Source of the DNA: Haliclystus octoradiatus
Taxonomy: Eukaryota; Cnidaria; Staurozoa; Stauromedusae; Haliclystidae
Assembly: GCA_916610825.1 (NCBI GenBank)
Contig: OU744452.1
Span: 2,825,543-2,889,542 of the forward strand
DNA: 64,000 nucleotides
Reading direction: 5' to 3'
The notes under the pieces are model-generated. The model worked only from the letters and a program-made list of their open reading frames with translations. It did no database searches and was not told the origin of the DNA. Positions 1 through 11,012 of this stretch are shown here, piece after piece. Made by a program: the position numbers and the translations under genes. How positions within the stretch are numbered: the stretch's first letter is position 1; the number at the start of each line of letters is the position of its first letter.

Positions 1-208
1 GGTTACAGCTCCATTTTTATACCAGAACTATGATTCTTTTGACAAATAAGTTGTACTAAAGTATTCGCTTTGAATAAAGCACTTTGAATCATAAAAAAAT
101 CTATTCACTTAATCCACAGATTATTATCTGCCATCAGAAGAATAAATATAAAAATTAGACAATACACTTCATTATCAATAATTAGATAATGAAAAATAAA
201 TGATGTGG

Positions 209-300
209 GTGAATTCGATCCATGGTCATTGCCATTAGTGGGTAAATTTGATCCTGGGTCATCGCCATTAGTGGGTGAACTTGGTCCTGGTGGATTCGTT
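209..300 (-). repeat. short degenerate tandem repeat, about 39 bp unit
   Basis: Two to three imperfect copies of a unit reading (minus strand) roughly as ccaatggcgatgacccagg. It produces a repetitive Pro/Thr/Asn/Gly reading frame with no other sign of being a gene. Confidence 0.4.
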
Positions 301-829
301 TGAGGGAATTTCTCCCACTGCTCTATCTTTGCTTTTCCTTCTGTCATTATAGTGGATTGTTCTAACTTAAATGTCTATTGTTAAAAGTAGTTTAACTCTA
401 TCATTAATTACTACATTTAGTCTAAGACCACATGTACTTCTCAATTTCGAAGTCATAATTCATTGAAGGGTTTCCACACGGCAGCCATGTGGTAACCCTT
501 TTATAAATCGATTCTATGTAATAAATATTATAAATTATTAGTATTCTTTACAAAATATCGGACCACACTGCAGCACTATCGAAACTGATAAGTTCATTTT
601 CTCCTGAAAAGTGTCAGAAGAACTCAGAAGAATTCGAACAACCAATCACAGCAACAGGAATAACAAAGGGTCGGCAATGAGCCAATAGGAATCACCGCTT
701 TTCCTGTGATGACAGCGTATTTCAGATGATCAGATGAGATTTCAGAATAATCAACATTTATAATTTTATCAACCAACAACCAAAGTCTTTCTAAAAACTG
801 TTTCTATTTACAAATTATCTTATTTTGAA

Positions 830-1045
830 GATTGTATATTTATATTTACATTTGATGCACAACTGTTGATGATGGAACCGAAGCCTGAAGCATAATTAAA
901 ATTAATTGCTCCTGTTGCAACTGATCCATTTTCGCTAGTCGTGTTTATGGTAGCCGAACTCGTGTTTGCTTGCTCTTCTTCACTTCTGCTACGAAATGAA
1001 TTGCTTGCTGTATGTCTAACCAGTGAATCAGAGAGAACTGTACTA
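830..1045 (-). pseudogene. possible Crypton C-terminal tail remnant
   Basis: One minus-strand frame without an ATG is open here. It is Ser/Thr/Asn-rich and ends in a motif (GFGSIINSC, then VNINIQ) reminiscent of the N-N-C-T-I / V-S-V-H ending of the intact Crypton at 28.2-29.6 kb. No catalytic part is visible next to it. The link rests on a short C-terminal similarity, so it is only a suggestion; it could also be an unrelated open frame. Confidence 0.25.
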
Positions 1046-1365
1046 CATTACCTTAATTGTATGATAGATGGTCTGTTGTTGTAATGCTGCAATGTTCAGA
1101 GTATTCACAAGTGGACGATTTTGGTACAAATATCGATCTGAAGGTTTCCAGTTTTGTTTTGGATACTGAAACTAGGCCAAACATTCTGGAAATAATTTCC
1201 TCAAATAAATGGTATTTCAATGTCACAATAACATAACGCTGAAAACATTTACTGCATATATGTTGTTTTGTACTTCGTACTTTTCGCCTGTGTTTCATTC
1301 AGAACTTTGTTTAGAAGGACATGCAAGTCATTACTTGTACAAATAGGAAACCTTCGTGTTCCGTT

Positions 1366-1401
1366 ATTATCATTATTACTATTATTATTATTACTATCTA
1401 A
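1366..1401. repeat. (TTA)n microsatellite
   Basis: Run of ATT/TTA trinucleotides broken by a few C substitutions. Confidence 0.8.
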
Positions 1402-1687
1402 ATTTAATTCTAAACCAAAAGAACAATTATTTTGTTTTGAGCTATTTTGAAACTTCGGGTAACAAGAAAAAGTTTTCGTTTATTTTGATTTTATTGCGTT
1501 TATATTTTGAACCTGATCCAAATATCCCGCCATTGTTTACATTGTCTGCACTGTGAGTTCCAAACATGACCATTAGTCAATCAGATTGCTAGAACAACAT
1601 TGGACGATATATAAATTCAATTTCATATAAATTCATAACAAATTGCCTTTTTCATTTGTACAGAAATGCAATATATTAAATATGACA

Positions 1688-2838
1688 TTAATGACTGTAA
1701 TTTGCAGAAATATAACTTATGCCATAAAGTGATACACTTTCAGTTACATTAGTGTTGCATATTGAAAATTGTTTCATACGACCAATAGCTCTTTCCACAT
1801 GAATGCGAGCATTAGCTATCTTTTTTGTTGCATTGGCATCTGCTTTTCTCATTTGTTCCTTGCCTGAACGTGAATGATGTATTTTGAGGTGGGCACATCT
1901 AGTCAGCAATTTTTGTTTGATGGTAAATCTTCGGTCTGCAAGAATGAGATGTCCATGCTCAATTAACTCAAGAAAACCAGACATTTTTGTGATATGAGGA
2001 TCAGAAGCATTTCCTCCATAAACATTGGATGAAAACGATATCGTACCATTTGGTGCAATGCATACAAGAAGCTTGATGGTGTTATGCTTCTTGTAATCAG
2101 ACCACGTCAATGCCTGGTTTCAAGATCTCTTGGCCTCTCTATGAAAACTTCACTACAATCAATGATACATCTCAAATTGGGATATCCTGTTAATGGATTT
2201 GGAAATGTATGCAAAATCATACCTCTATTAGGCCAAAATATCAAATGTTTTAATTGGTTAGCCAATAGCTTTACCAAGTGTTAAATATCTGTGAGGTTGT
2301 CCCATTATTTATACTAAATATGTCTGACAACATTTCATTTGTCATGTCGTGACTAAGCTTTACATGGCGAGTAGTAGCTCATCAGACACACTTAATGTTC
2401 TAGAAGAACCAGCTTTTTTAGGTGTACATACAAATGCTCTTTTATTTTCTTTGTCAATGTTTTTGTATCCCCACTCCAATATTTCGCTTTTGGGGCATGC
2501 TGTTTAAAATAGCTACACAATGAAAATTAAATACTTGTAATGATCTGAGTCCTATATAAGTTATGGCTTTGGCATCACTCTTTAGGAACATTTGAGCAGC
2601 GACAGAGGTAGATTTACAAATACTTCTATTATTATCTTCATCATCAATTTCAGATTTAGCAGATTTTAACAAGTCTTTAAAATGTTTGAGACGAAGATTT
2701 TTATCAGCACAATTACAACAGTCTGATTCATGTAAAATTTTTTCTGTGTAATCATGATCTAGATCCACGCTTATATTTTTCGACGATTTTTGTGCTATAT
2801 TGTTATGACCATTTGGCTGGTCGATATACTTCTCATTA
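1688..2838 (-). pseudogene. DDE transposase remnant, ISL2EU/IS4EU (Harbinger-related) type
   Basis: The 140-residue frame at 1688-2110 has the C-terminal half of a DDE_Tnp_4-type transposase: TWSDYKKHNTIK at its start, an ILADRRF motif carrying the second catalytic Asp, and HVERAIGR carrying the catalytic Glu. The first Asp lies in the segment DCSEVFIERP just upstream, at about 2125-2170, in a shifted frame. A one-base frameshift therefore separates these parts near 2110-2118. Further upstream, 2454-2838 continues with a Cys-rich segment and more transposase-like sequence, again with a frame break. The enzyme would cut and paste DNA; this copy is dead. The superfamily call (ISL2EU versus IS4EU versus other Harbinger-like) is from motif recognition only. 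Confidence 0.7.
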
Positions 2839-3524
2839 AGCCTGGTTGCCATATAGCAAATTTGCCGGCGACACTGTCTGCGATCGTGACGGTGGTAGGG
2901 CCAGCGGTAGAGTCAACGAACCGCAGGCTACCGGGGACATGCCGGCGCTGAACGCAGGCTACTGCAGACGCGCCGGCGACAACCTGAATAGATGAAGTTA
3001 CCCTGATCATTTGTCTCTCCCTTCTTTACAAATTATATAGTAGCATGCAACGTATTTTATCACGTTCTACTATATTTTAGTTCTAAACACTTTATTAATC
3101 ATTAATTAATCATAATACAGTACATTCAGTATTTCAGCATAATTTAGTGTATTTTATCGTAATTTAATATACAGATTAATGATATCATTATAATGTTATA
3201 TCACTTTAATTTAATATTGGCGGGAAAACAAACCCACGTTTTTTGTCAACTGATTTCATTGGATAATGTTGACCATGTGATGTATCGTTTAACAATAGTA
3301 TCCATTAAATGCTTACGGCGGATGTCGGGGTCTTTGATATGCTGGCTTACAGTAACCGCAAAACTTGAAACAGTTCAGCTTTTGAGACAGTCGCAGCCAA
3401 CGTACGGCTTCCGGTAGAACAATAGCCTGAAATTTGATAATTTACTTACGATTCGTCGCCGGCCCTACCGCCGGCATGATCGCAGGCAGTGTCGCCGGCA
3501 AATTTGCTATATGGGAACCAGGCT
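2839..3524. mobile_element. 686-bp MITE with TTA target duplication (Harbinger-like)
   Basis: It begins AGCCTGGTTGCCATATAGC and ends with the matching inverted repeat (GCTATATGGGAACCAGGCT). The arms are about 45 bp and GC-rich (GCCGGCGACACTG). The trinucleotide TTA flanks it at 2836-2838 and 3525-3527, as expected for PIF/Harbinger-type elements. The interior is AT-rich and non-coding. It sits inside the DDE transposon remnant. Confidence 0.8.
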
Positions 3525-3527
3525 TTA

Positions 3528-4146
3528 GGCAGTGCTCTTCGTGGCTTTGTTGTTTCTGAGGCGTTAATAACATTTTTCGATAAATATACAGAAGGAGAAG
3601 GATAATTAGCGGTTGAATTACAATCAACAAAGAAAACATCTTTACTCAAACAAAATTCAGATACGATCAATAAATCCCGACTACTTGCAAACTTCAAGAA
3701 AGAATCAGGAGCCTGGATTGAAGCAGTTCCATCTGTTCCACTTGGTCTTTATCTGCAAGATGATCAATTATCCATCGCAATCTGTATGCGTCTTGGTGTA
3801 GATATCTGTCAACGACCTCCATATCAACACTGTGACATGCAAGTTCAAAGCAACGGTCATCATGGCCTTTCCTGTAAATTTCCAGCTGGTCGATGGCTGC
3901 GTCACAATGAATGCAATAAAAGGCCTTATCATCTGCAAATATCCCTTGCATATTAGAACCACCTGGGATGTCAAGGGAAGACGGTAAAAAGATTCCATGG
4001 AAAAAATATCTTGTATGGGATTTTACTTGCACATACAAATTCGCTCCAACTTCAGTCCAGCAATCTTCAAGTTTAGCAGGTTCAGCGGCTCTGAAGGCAG
4101 AAACTAGACAATTAAAAAAATACCAAAATATATCAGACACACACAT
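3528..4146 (-). pseudogene. upstream part of the same transposon, unidentified N-terminal region
   Basis: Minus-strand frames at 3694-4146 (150 residues, with scattered Cys/His such as CIHCD and RCFELACHS) and 3446-3697 precede the transposase segment. If the MITE at 2839-3524 is ignored, the 3528-3697 frame runs straight into the frame at 2454-2838. These stretches therefore probably belong to one ancestral transposon ORF. I do not recognise the domain; it could be a DNA-binding or accessory region. Frame changes show it is decayed. Confidence 0.45.
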
Positions 4147-4379
4147 TATTCAACCTTTAGCGATAGAAACAACTGGAGTAATGTGTTAATCCACAAGAAA
4201 GTTTGTAGACAAGTTAGGACGTTCATTGATAGACATTTCAAATGATAAAAGAGCACGAAGCTTTCTGCTACAACAATTAAGTATATTTATGCAAAGAACA
4301 AATGACATATCTATTATGGACACTTTCGACAAACCAGATAGCATGTACGAAATTTTCAATTTAACATAAGTTTCAAATT

Positions 4380-5010
4380 AGTTTAATTTAGTTAAATATT
4401 GTATGTTTTGTTTTTAATTAGTTTTAAAAAATATTGTCAATATTCAAACCCTAAAAAAAAATAAATAAAAAATAAACGAAGTGTAAATAATGCACTCTAG
4501 AGTTCTTCGCAGGCTACCACTTATTTTTAGATTTAGTATCTTGCCGATTAATAGCTTCAGCCCATTCTAGACGATTTTGAGAATCATGTTATTCAGTTGG
4601 AAAAGCAAATAAAATGAACGGTGGCGGACAGCTACAATCCAAGTGAATAACTTATTCCATATACCAAGCGTGTAAGTACTATATATGAGTAATGTGTAAA
4701 CGCACAAATACTCATCGTTCGTAAATACCAACAGTTCAAAACATATGTTTAAAAGTAGAAAGTATTGAAATCCAACGATACAAACTCGTACGAAATGTTG
4801 TCGAAATGAAAACTGAGCGACAATTTTATCTCACCTCATGCCAAGTCCGCAGGCACTTTTCTGAGACTCCGAACAGGCTGATTACATATAGTTCTTGTAA
4901 AAATTATTTGTACACTTTCGATACTTGTAATATCTTCTAGTAGACAAGGGCTCCAAGAACATGCTACTGGCACTCATATTGATTTCTTTGAATTAATAAT
5001 CTATGTAATG
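4380..5010. other. intergenic sequence
   Basis: AT-rich sequence without a recognisable coding feature. The last 40 bases before 5019 resemble the sequence just upstream of the intact toxin-like gene at 8.0-9.2 kb, so the duplication that made the degenerate copy included upstream DNA. Confidence 0.4.
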
Positions 5011-5018
5011 ACATAGAT

Positions 5019-5560
5019 ATGAAGATTACAATCACCCTGGTTGTCATATTGGCATCATTCATATGCAGAAGCAATGCGGTACCAGAATGTCGTATTCAAG
5101 ACATGATCAATCCAAAAAGTCGATCCTAATAGAGAAATTTGCGCTTCAATTATCTCCTATGATTGGTCTCTCCCAATTTTCCGTTAATATACTGAGTTAC
5201 AATTAACAGTTTCACTGGATTTATTGAGAATTGCTATGCGACTGAAGAAGGCCTCAGCTGTTGATTAGTATATGAAAAGACTTCAGAATCAATCCAAAAT
5301 GTTTTAAGGTTCTGTTGCAAAGCTTACCAAGGTACAAAGCTTACATTCAAATGCTTTGCTGCTCGTCAGGTGGATACTATTGCATAAGTAAAGAAGAACT
5401 ATATTCAGAGGTAGAAAATGCGAAGAAGAAATTATCGTTTCTTTAAGTGAATCAAAAAGCGGAGTAGATGGAAGAACTAAAGCTTATTATAAATCAGCCC
5501 AATATCTATAAGCGGTTATGCTGCCAATGTTAAAAAGAATATTGAATTTGACCTATTGAA
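5019..5560 (+). pseudogene. degenerate copy of the secreted toxin-like gene
   Basis: The start, signal peptide and first mature residues closely match the gene at 8044-9192 on the opposite strand. The reading is then broken: a large internal deletion joins a position near residue 45 to one near residue 197. Several in-frame stops and frameshifts follow in the parts matching residues 200-345, and the match fades at about 5560. Sequence before the ATG also matches, so this is a DNA-level duplicate and not a processed copy. It cannot make the protein. Confidence 0.85.
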
Positions 5561-5569
5561 AGAGTTACT

Positions 5570-5840
5570 TTTCGCGACAAATTAGATTTATTCAGCAGCG
5601 AATTGATTCATTTCCGCAGCAAATTGATTAGAAGCGCGACCTTTGTACCCAGCGAACAAATGATCATTCCATTAGCAACTAATGGATTCTATCAGCAGAC
5701 GAAAAATTCAGCGACAATTTATTGTGTTTATCGCAGCAAATCAGTCCAATTCAGCAGCTAATTGATCACTTTCAGCAGCAAATTGATTCAAAACGCGAAT
5801 TTCATATTCTTTGACGCAATAGCTAACAGCAAATGGATTT
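5570..5840 (+). repeat. degenerate array of a CAGCAGCAAATTGATT motif
   Basis: Between 5570 and 5840 the motif cagcagcaaattgattca recurs about ten times with substitutions at irregular 18-40 base spacing (for example near 5592, 5610, 5735, 5752 and 5777). It starts directly after the degenerate toxin-like copy and has no obvious reading frame. Confidence 0.55.
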
Positions 5841-5855
5841 ATTAATAAAGAACAA

Positions 5856-6560
5856 CGTTTCGGGTTCATAACTGAGCCCATTTTCAGGTTAAATACAAGG
5901 TAAAAAAGTAATCTAATTTATAGCTTTTACATAATAAATAGCTATAATAATAAAAATGCATCCTTGGGGATGAAATTTATGAAAATATTTTTGATCTCTT
6001 CTTTAATGCATTCTTCAGCTGCATGTATCTTTGTTTGAATGCTCCCTCCGTCAAACCGATGTAATGTTGACCATTCTGATTTCTGTGGTAGTAACTTTTG
6101 CCTTGTAAACGAGACTTTCTGTGAGGCATTCATTGTTAAATGGGCAAGGCCGTTTTACCCTACAGTTGCATTGTTTAGTACAAGCCTGCTTTTCTCTGTT
6201 AATTACTTCGTTGTTATGGTTGGTTATAATGGTTTTCATGTTTGAGGTGCAACTGTAGCTAACTTTAATAGTGCTGGCGTTGAATACTATGTTCAACTCG
6301 TTCGACTTGGAAAGTGTTTTTAATGAGGTTTAGAAATGTTCGGCCGATATTGGTTATGACACTTTTATTATAAGGCGGATTAAACCATGTGATATTTCTG
6401 CGCCTGTTTCGCTTCTTGCTGGAAATTGGTCGTTCGTGCCTTGGTGGAAGGAAAAATTTGTGTCATGGCCATTTTCAATAAGAGCGTTCTCATAATTGGT
6501 TTAGTATTTTCAAAAATAGTGCTGTTGGATGACAAATCAGATATTCTTTGATGAATGGCG
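5856..6560 (-). pseudogene. Penelope-like element remnant (GIY-YIG endonuclease region)
   Basis: Minus-strand frames read the region between RT and nuclease of a Penelope-like element (PLE). In order they are: a degraded stretch at 6300-6480; a Cys-rich segment at 6051-6296 with KVSYSCTSNMK, CNCRVKRPCP and LVYKAKV; and, just below 6060, the YIGLTEG-like GIY-YIG core. Several frameshifts and stops show it is dead. At 5887-5856 the strand carries CTGA...GAACCCGAAACG, a degenerate hammerhead-like motif of the kind found at PLE ends. The Cys cluster before the nuclease suggests the Neptune-type branch. Confidence 0.7.
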
Positions 6561-6948
6561 ATAGGTATGTGTTTTAGGATTTTTGATGGATGTTTAGACT
6601 TCGTGTCTTGGTGTTGATGTATAATGGATCGTCATTAGGTTTCCGATATGGTTGAAAGGTGCCATTTTGTAGATTGTATATCTAAGGAAGATCTATGGAA
6701 TAAAAAGTCTGAACTTATTTCCAAATGTAGACATGAAAATAAATTTATCTAATTAATTATAAATACGTGAAAACATAACATATATTTTATAATTTACATA
6801 TTCAGATGATAACTAACCAGCGTTAATAGTAAATAATAGCAATAGAGTTTATTTCTAGCATCAATAGCCTTTGTTCTGTTAAACAATAACGTGGATATGT
6901 AAATCGATATAGGCAGAACTCTATGTTTTCATTATTTAGTTTATTTGT

Positions 6949-6972
6949 CTGATGATTGCGTAAGCATGAAAC
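6949..6972 (+). ncRNA. hammerhead-ribozyme-like core in a Penelope-type end
   Basis: CTGATGA, then a small stem-loop (TGC-GTAA-GCA), then GAAAC: the conserved core order of a hammerhead with stem II. The downstream GTGTAGTCTTTGACTC is shared with the copy at 13.4 kb. The outer stems were not verified. Confidence 0.4.
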
Positions 6973-7149
6973 TATTAGTAACAATTATGAATGTGTAGTC
7001 TTTGACTCCTTTTATTATGTTTGTCTCATTATATATGTTGTATATGTATTGCATGTAAAACATTGAGTTCTTATGATGACACATGTAATCTTTCAATTTG
7101 CACGTAATGATTGACTGTGGATGACTATGACGTAGCCTCATTCAAGTTG

Positions 7150-8043
7150 TTTTCGATTTACTAATCACTAATCCTCTAAATATAGTAATATATAGTAATT
7201 TTATCAGTAGATAATGGCAATGAAGAAGAAAATATCAATTTCAACTATATTGGATGAGATGAATGTTTCATGGTCGAACCCGAAGATGTTGACGAAAAAC
7301 ATTAATATCAGTGGAATTTAGTTTCATCACGGTTACAATGATGCTAGTGAAAATAAAAAAGATATCTGGCGAGGTTTAGCAATAACTTCGCTATTTCTGT
7401 CATTGAGCGTTACGAATTTCAGATTGGTTGGCTGATAAGGATAGTCAGTCAAATTTTTCTTTCTGCAGACAAATTTGTTAAATTTGTGTTACATACAAAA
7501 CGGTTGATGCTCATTCTCTACAAGTTTATACCCATATTTCGTACAGCATTCGGAAGAAGATGCAAGGCACTGTAGGGAAGGACTCCCAACCTTGATTTTA
7601 ATTGCCAAAGCAAAGTAGCCTGAGGATGTTTTATTCATAACGCTTTTTACTCGTGTTTTCCAACGTCACCCACCTTTGCTAACATTTTTGAAATAAAGCA
7701 TTGAAATCCACACACGACTTATTTTACCGACATGTAATGCTGAGTAACACTCAAAGCAGCATGTATAAGTCCATCAAAGGTTTCTATTCATTAATTTTAT
7801 CGTTCTGACATGAATTTTCAGATAAGGGTCTGTGAGGAATGCTTTAGTGAGATCATGCAGGTATATTCACATGAATCTAGAATAGTACGTTTCTTCAACT
7901 GTCTCAAACTGAGTATAGAAATATACAGATTTAAAACACGCAAGAACAGTTAATCATTAATTGTAAATGGAAATAATATATGTGTCATCATAAACACTCA
8001 ATGTTGCATGTTATACATATACATTATATCTACAACACTATAT
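7150..8043. other. intergenic, no gene seen
   Basis: AT-rich sequence downstream of the toxin-like gene. No open frame, repeat or domain that I can support. Confidence 0.4.
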
Positions 8044-9192
8044 TCAAAGTCTTGTTTGTTTTATTTTCTTCGCTAACTTCTCAGCTTCAACACTAATATC
8101 TAACCAATTCTTAGCAACATCAATAATTTCTAATTGCCAATATTTACCCAGATCGATTTGAATGTTCCTTTTAACATTGGCAACATAACCGCTTAGACAT
8201 CGAGCAGATTTATAGTATGCTATATTTCTACCATGTACTCCGCTCTTTGATTCACTCACAGTAGCGATAATTTCTTCTTCACATTTTCTACCTCTGAATA
8301 ATTCTTGTTTACATAGGCCATAGTATCCACGTAACGTTGAGAATGGATTATTTGGATTCCACCATTTCAAACCTGATGAGCAGCTTGCTGTTTTGAATGT
8401 TGTATGTACCTCGATAAGCTTTGCAACAGAACTTTTGCTATAATCATAAAACATTTTCGATTGGTCTTTAAGTCTTTTCACATAATCATCAACAGCTGAG
8501 GCCTTCTTCAATCGCATAGCAATTCTCAATAAATCCTGTGAAACTGTTAATTGTAAATCAGCATATTGACGGAAAATTGGGAGAGACCAATCATAGGCGA
8601 TAATTGAATTATCATTTGGCAAAAATCGACCAACGAATCCGACGACTCTTGTATTGAGTGAAATGAGGCATCTTTCAAGATCTACAATTTGATCTGGTTT
8701 ATCGTAATCAGCACAAGCTTTAGCACCAGCCATTAACCCAACCAAGTGCTGTGTTAATTGTGTATATTCTAATTGCTGTACTTTAGCATCAACATAAGTT
8801 TTCAGTGCGTTGATTTGATTTTTCAATTCGCTAATAACACGATTGATAACAGAATTTTGGGATTCAAAGTAAAACTTGGCAAATTGTTGGAATGCAACGC
8901 TGACGTAACTACCAACTACAGGCACAAAACCAACAAATGTAGCCATATTCAACACCAGAGAACGTCCATGATCACCTGTAACTTTTGAGATTGCCGTTGA
9001 CTTATAATCCGCAATTATTTTACCCACAGGGCCTTGGAAGGGTTGATAAGCGCACATTTCTTTATTAGGGTCGACTTTTTGGCCACGATTGATCATGTCT
9101 TGAATACGACATTCTGAAACCGCGTTGCTGCTGCATATGAATGATGCCAACATGATAACCAGAGTGATTGTAGTCTTCATATCCATTGTCAC
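8044..9192 (-). CDS. secreted protein resembling cnidarian pore-forming toxins (delta-endotoxin-like N-terminus)
   Basis: An intact 382-residue single-exon frame. Residues 1-24 (or 5-24 from the second in-frame Met, the start matching the degenerate copy) form a signal peptide ending SNA. The mature part has a hydrophobic stretch at about 79-101 (MATFVGFVPVVG), a helical region at 110-145, and at 204-222 a SLPIFRQYADLQL motif like the central helix of delta-endotoxin-fold pore formers and jellyfish toxins. About eight Cys suggest disulphides. The C-terminal third is Lys-rich and not recognised. Known box-jellyfish toxins of this type are somewhat longer (about 450 residues). Role inferred: secretion and membrane insertion as a pore former. 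It could instead be a non-toxic secreted relative. The lack of introns and the nearby broken copy suggest an expanding gene family. Confidence 0.6.
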   Translation of the reverse strand: MTMDMKTTITLVIMLASFICSSNAVSECRIQDMINRGQKVDPNKEMCAYQPFQGPVGKIIADYKSTAISKVTGDHGRSLVLNMATFVGFVPVVGSYVSVAFQQFAKFYFESQNSVINRVISELKNQINALKTYVDAKVQQLEYTQLTQHLVGLMAGAKACADYDKPDQIVDLERCLISLNTRVVGFVGRFLPNDNSIIAYDWSLPIFRQYADLQLTVSQDLLRIAMRLKKASAVDDYVKRLKDQSKMFYDYSKSSVAKLIEVHTTFKTASCSSGLKWWNPNNPFSTLRGYYGLCKQELFRGRKCEEEIIATVSESKSGVHGRNIAYYKSARCLSGYVANVKRNIQIDLGKYWQLEIIDVAKNWLDISVEAEKLAKKIKQTRL

Positions 9193-10070
9193 TATAGCTT
9201 ATAATACAAAAAAAAAAATTCAATATGAGACTTGCTTATAAATTTAATATACCGTACTAAATTTCATTCTATCCTATATATGACGCGTATGACTTTCAAA
9301 CAAGCTAAATACTTATGATAAGTCCTTGCAGACGCCATGCTTATCACGTGTGAGAGAAATGTCCAGATGAGAGACGTCCAATCACGATTCTCTTCTTCTT
9401 AAAATAATATATACTTAGAAGGATGCAACACAAGAATCCAAAATAGCTTTCTGTCTTCAGTCACAACATATATAATACTAGCAATAAATCCTTCGCGTTG
9501 CTGGGCCTACTTAGACTGTTTTCGTTTTAAAGTAACTAAATTGTCGGGATATTGAATTTTTAGCTATTAAAAAAAAAAACAGAACACCATGCCATATCAT
9601 TATTTATAAGTCAAGCAGTCGATAAATCTGATTCCCAGAAATAATTTACGTAAGCAACAATGAATGTTTCATTTATGTTGATGTGCTTTTGGATTGCGCG
9701 ACACCAGGTGAAATTTGATACCAAAAGTAAGAGCTACAGTGTTGTTTATCATTCAAGGATAATGTCTTCATTTCCATTTTTGAAAATACCGGATTTGCAA
9801 AATTAAAGAGTTCAGATCTCGCCGGGTATAAAATCAAAAGAAAACTTTATGGGAAACGTGTCATACGGATTAAATTTACTCGTTGTCGAATCAAAGAACT
9901 TACTCGCTCTCAGAGCCTCACTTGCTCGTTTTATCATACGTAAGACTCGTGAATAAAATCCGTATACGACGTGCTAGCTATGAAGTAATCTCTATAATTA
10001 TATATAAATCTCATATCTCTGCGCGTCCATGAAACATCATATTCATTTTTCATTTTATAGATATAGCTCA
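9193..10070. other. upstream region of the toxin-like gene, otherwise empty
   Basis: Contains the presumptive promoter side of the minus-strand gene. The 50 bases next to the ATG resemble those upstream of the degenerate copy at 5019. No other gene is seen. Confidence 0.4.
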
Positions 10071-10071
10071 A

Positions 10072-11011
10072 ATAAGTTTCTTTAATTTTTTTTTAATTTA
10101 AAAAGATGTGTTTCATGTACAAATACAAATTTCTTCAATCTTTTTTTTTTTTTTTTTTTGGATTGGATTTGGACTGTGCGCCCTTGATGTAGTGGCTAGG
10201 GCGTTGGACCACGACCCACAGGGTCTCGGGTTCAATCCCTGGCCGGAGTACTATTTTGGCGTCAGGAAGGGCATCTGGCTATCAAACGCACACAAACTTC
10301 AAAATACTAACAAATTAAGCAACAACCACGGTGAAGAAAAGCTGCAAGCTAACCCGGTTTGTGGAAAAATGATAAATCCAAAAAAAAAAAAGTGAATTCA
10401 ATAGAGTTATTCCTTGCTTTTCCTTCATATGGAGTTGTATTAACAAATAGAAATATAAAGCTCATACGGATCTCTGAAGCCTTTTTAAATTCAAGGAGAA
10501 TAAATTATTAATTGATTAGCGATATTCGAAGTTCTTCAGTATAGACAAAGAATATGTAACATGATCATTCAAATGATTACTTCATCTTGCTCCACATTGG
10601 GCTCCATGCCAGTAACCCACTCACACGCGTGATGTAATTGATCTCTTCTCAATAACGGATTAACATTAGGAGCCTCTTCAAAAGATTAATGTATATTTGA
10701 GTTAATCAGATCGAATAAGAGTACATATGACATTCATGACTATACATCTTTTCTTTCTCGAAAATATATAGTGCTTGGTATTATTCCGAGCGTCACGCCG
10801 TATCGTCAGCCATCAAGCGGCTTATTTCCGTGTATCACTAACAACTTATTTTTTTGACTCCCTCTGAACTGTCTCAATTATTCTTCGTTGTCTTAAATTA
10901 TGCTTCGTAAAATTTGTCTACGCTCTTTATAACCTAATTTAGATTATAGCTATATTTGTATTTGTACATGAAACACATCTTTTTAAATTAAAAAAAAATT
11001 AAGAAACTTAT
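10072..11011. mobile_element. inverted-repeat (fold-back) DNA element carrying a SINE
   Basis: The ends are inverted copies of each other for about 55 bp: 5' TAAGTTTCTTTAATTTTTTT with GATGTGTTTCATGTACAAAT, mirrored at about 10953-11010. No transposase is inside. A possible TA duplication overlaps the ends. A tRNA-derived SINE occupies the left part. Confidence 0.65.
10161..10393 (+). mobile_element. tRNA-derived SINE
   Basis: The tRNA-like head from about 10178 has an A box (TAGTGGCTAGG, 10190-10200) and a B box (GGTTCAATCCC, 10229-10239). These would form an internal RNA polymerase III promoter. The body includes GGCGTCAGGAAGGGCATCTG, a core often seen in animal SINEs, and it ends in an A tract at about 10379-10391. 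The tRNA part lies within a longer unit with a poly(A) end, so I call it a SINE, not a functional tRNA. A truncated relative is at 37.9 kb. Confidence 0.75.
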
Positions 11012-11012
11012 T

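Larger units (their letters stand above)
348..1640. other. region without a recognisable intact gene
   Basis: AT-rich sequence with short open frames of no recognisable family. It contains a TTA/ATT microsatellite at about 1366-1401 and the possible Crypton tail listed separately. Confidence 0.5.

Noticed and set aside
105..347. 80-residue minus-strand ORF
   Set aside because: Low-complexity short tandem repeat; no start context, domain or neighbour support.
10178..10250. Functional tRNA gene
   Set aside because: A and B boxes are present, but the unit continues into a SINE body and poly(A) tail, and a relative elsewhere has a target duplication.
10108..10395. 95-residue plus-strand ORF as a gene
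   Set aside because: It translates the poly(T) tract and the SINE.
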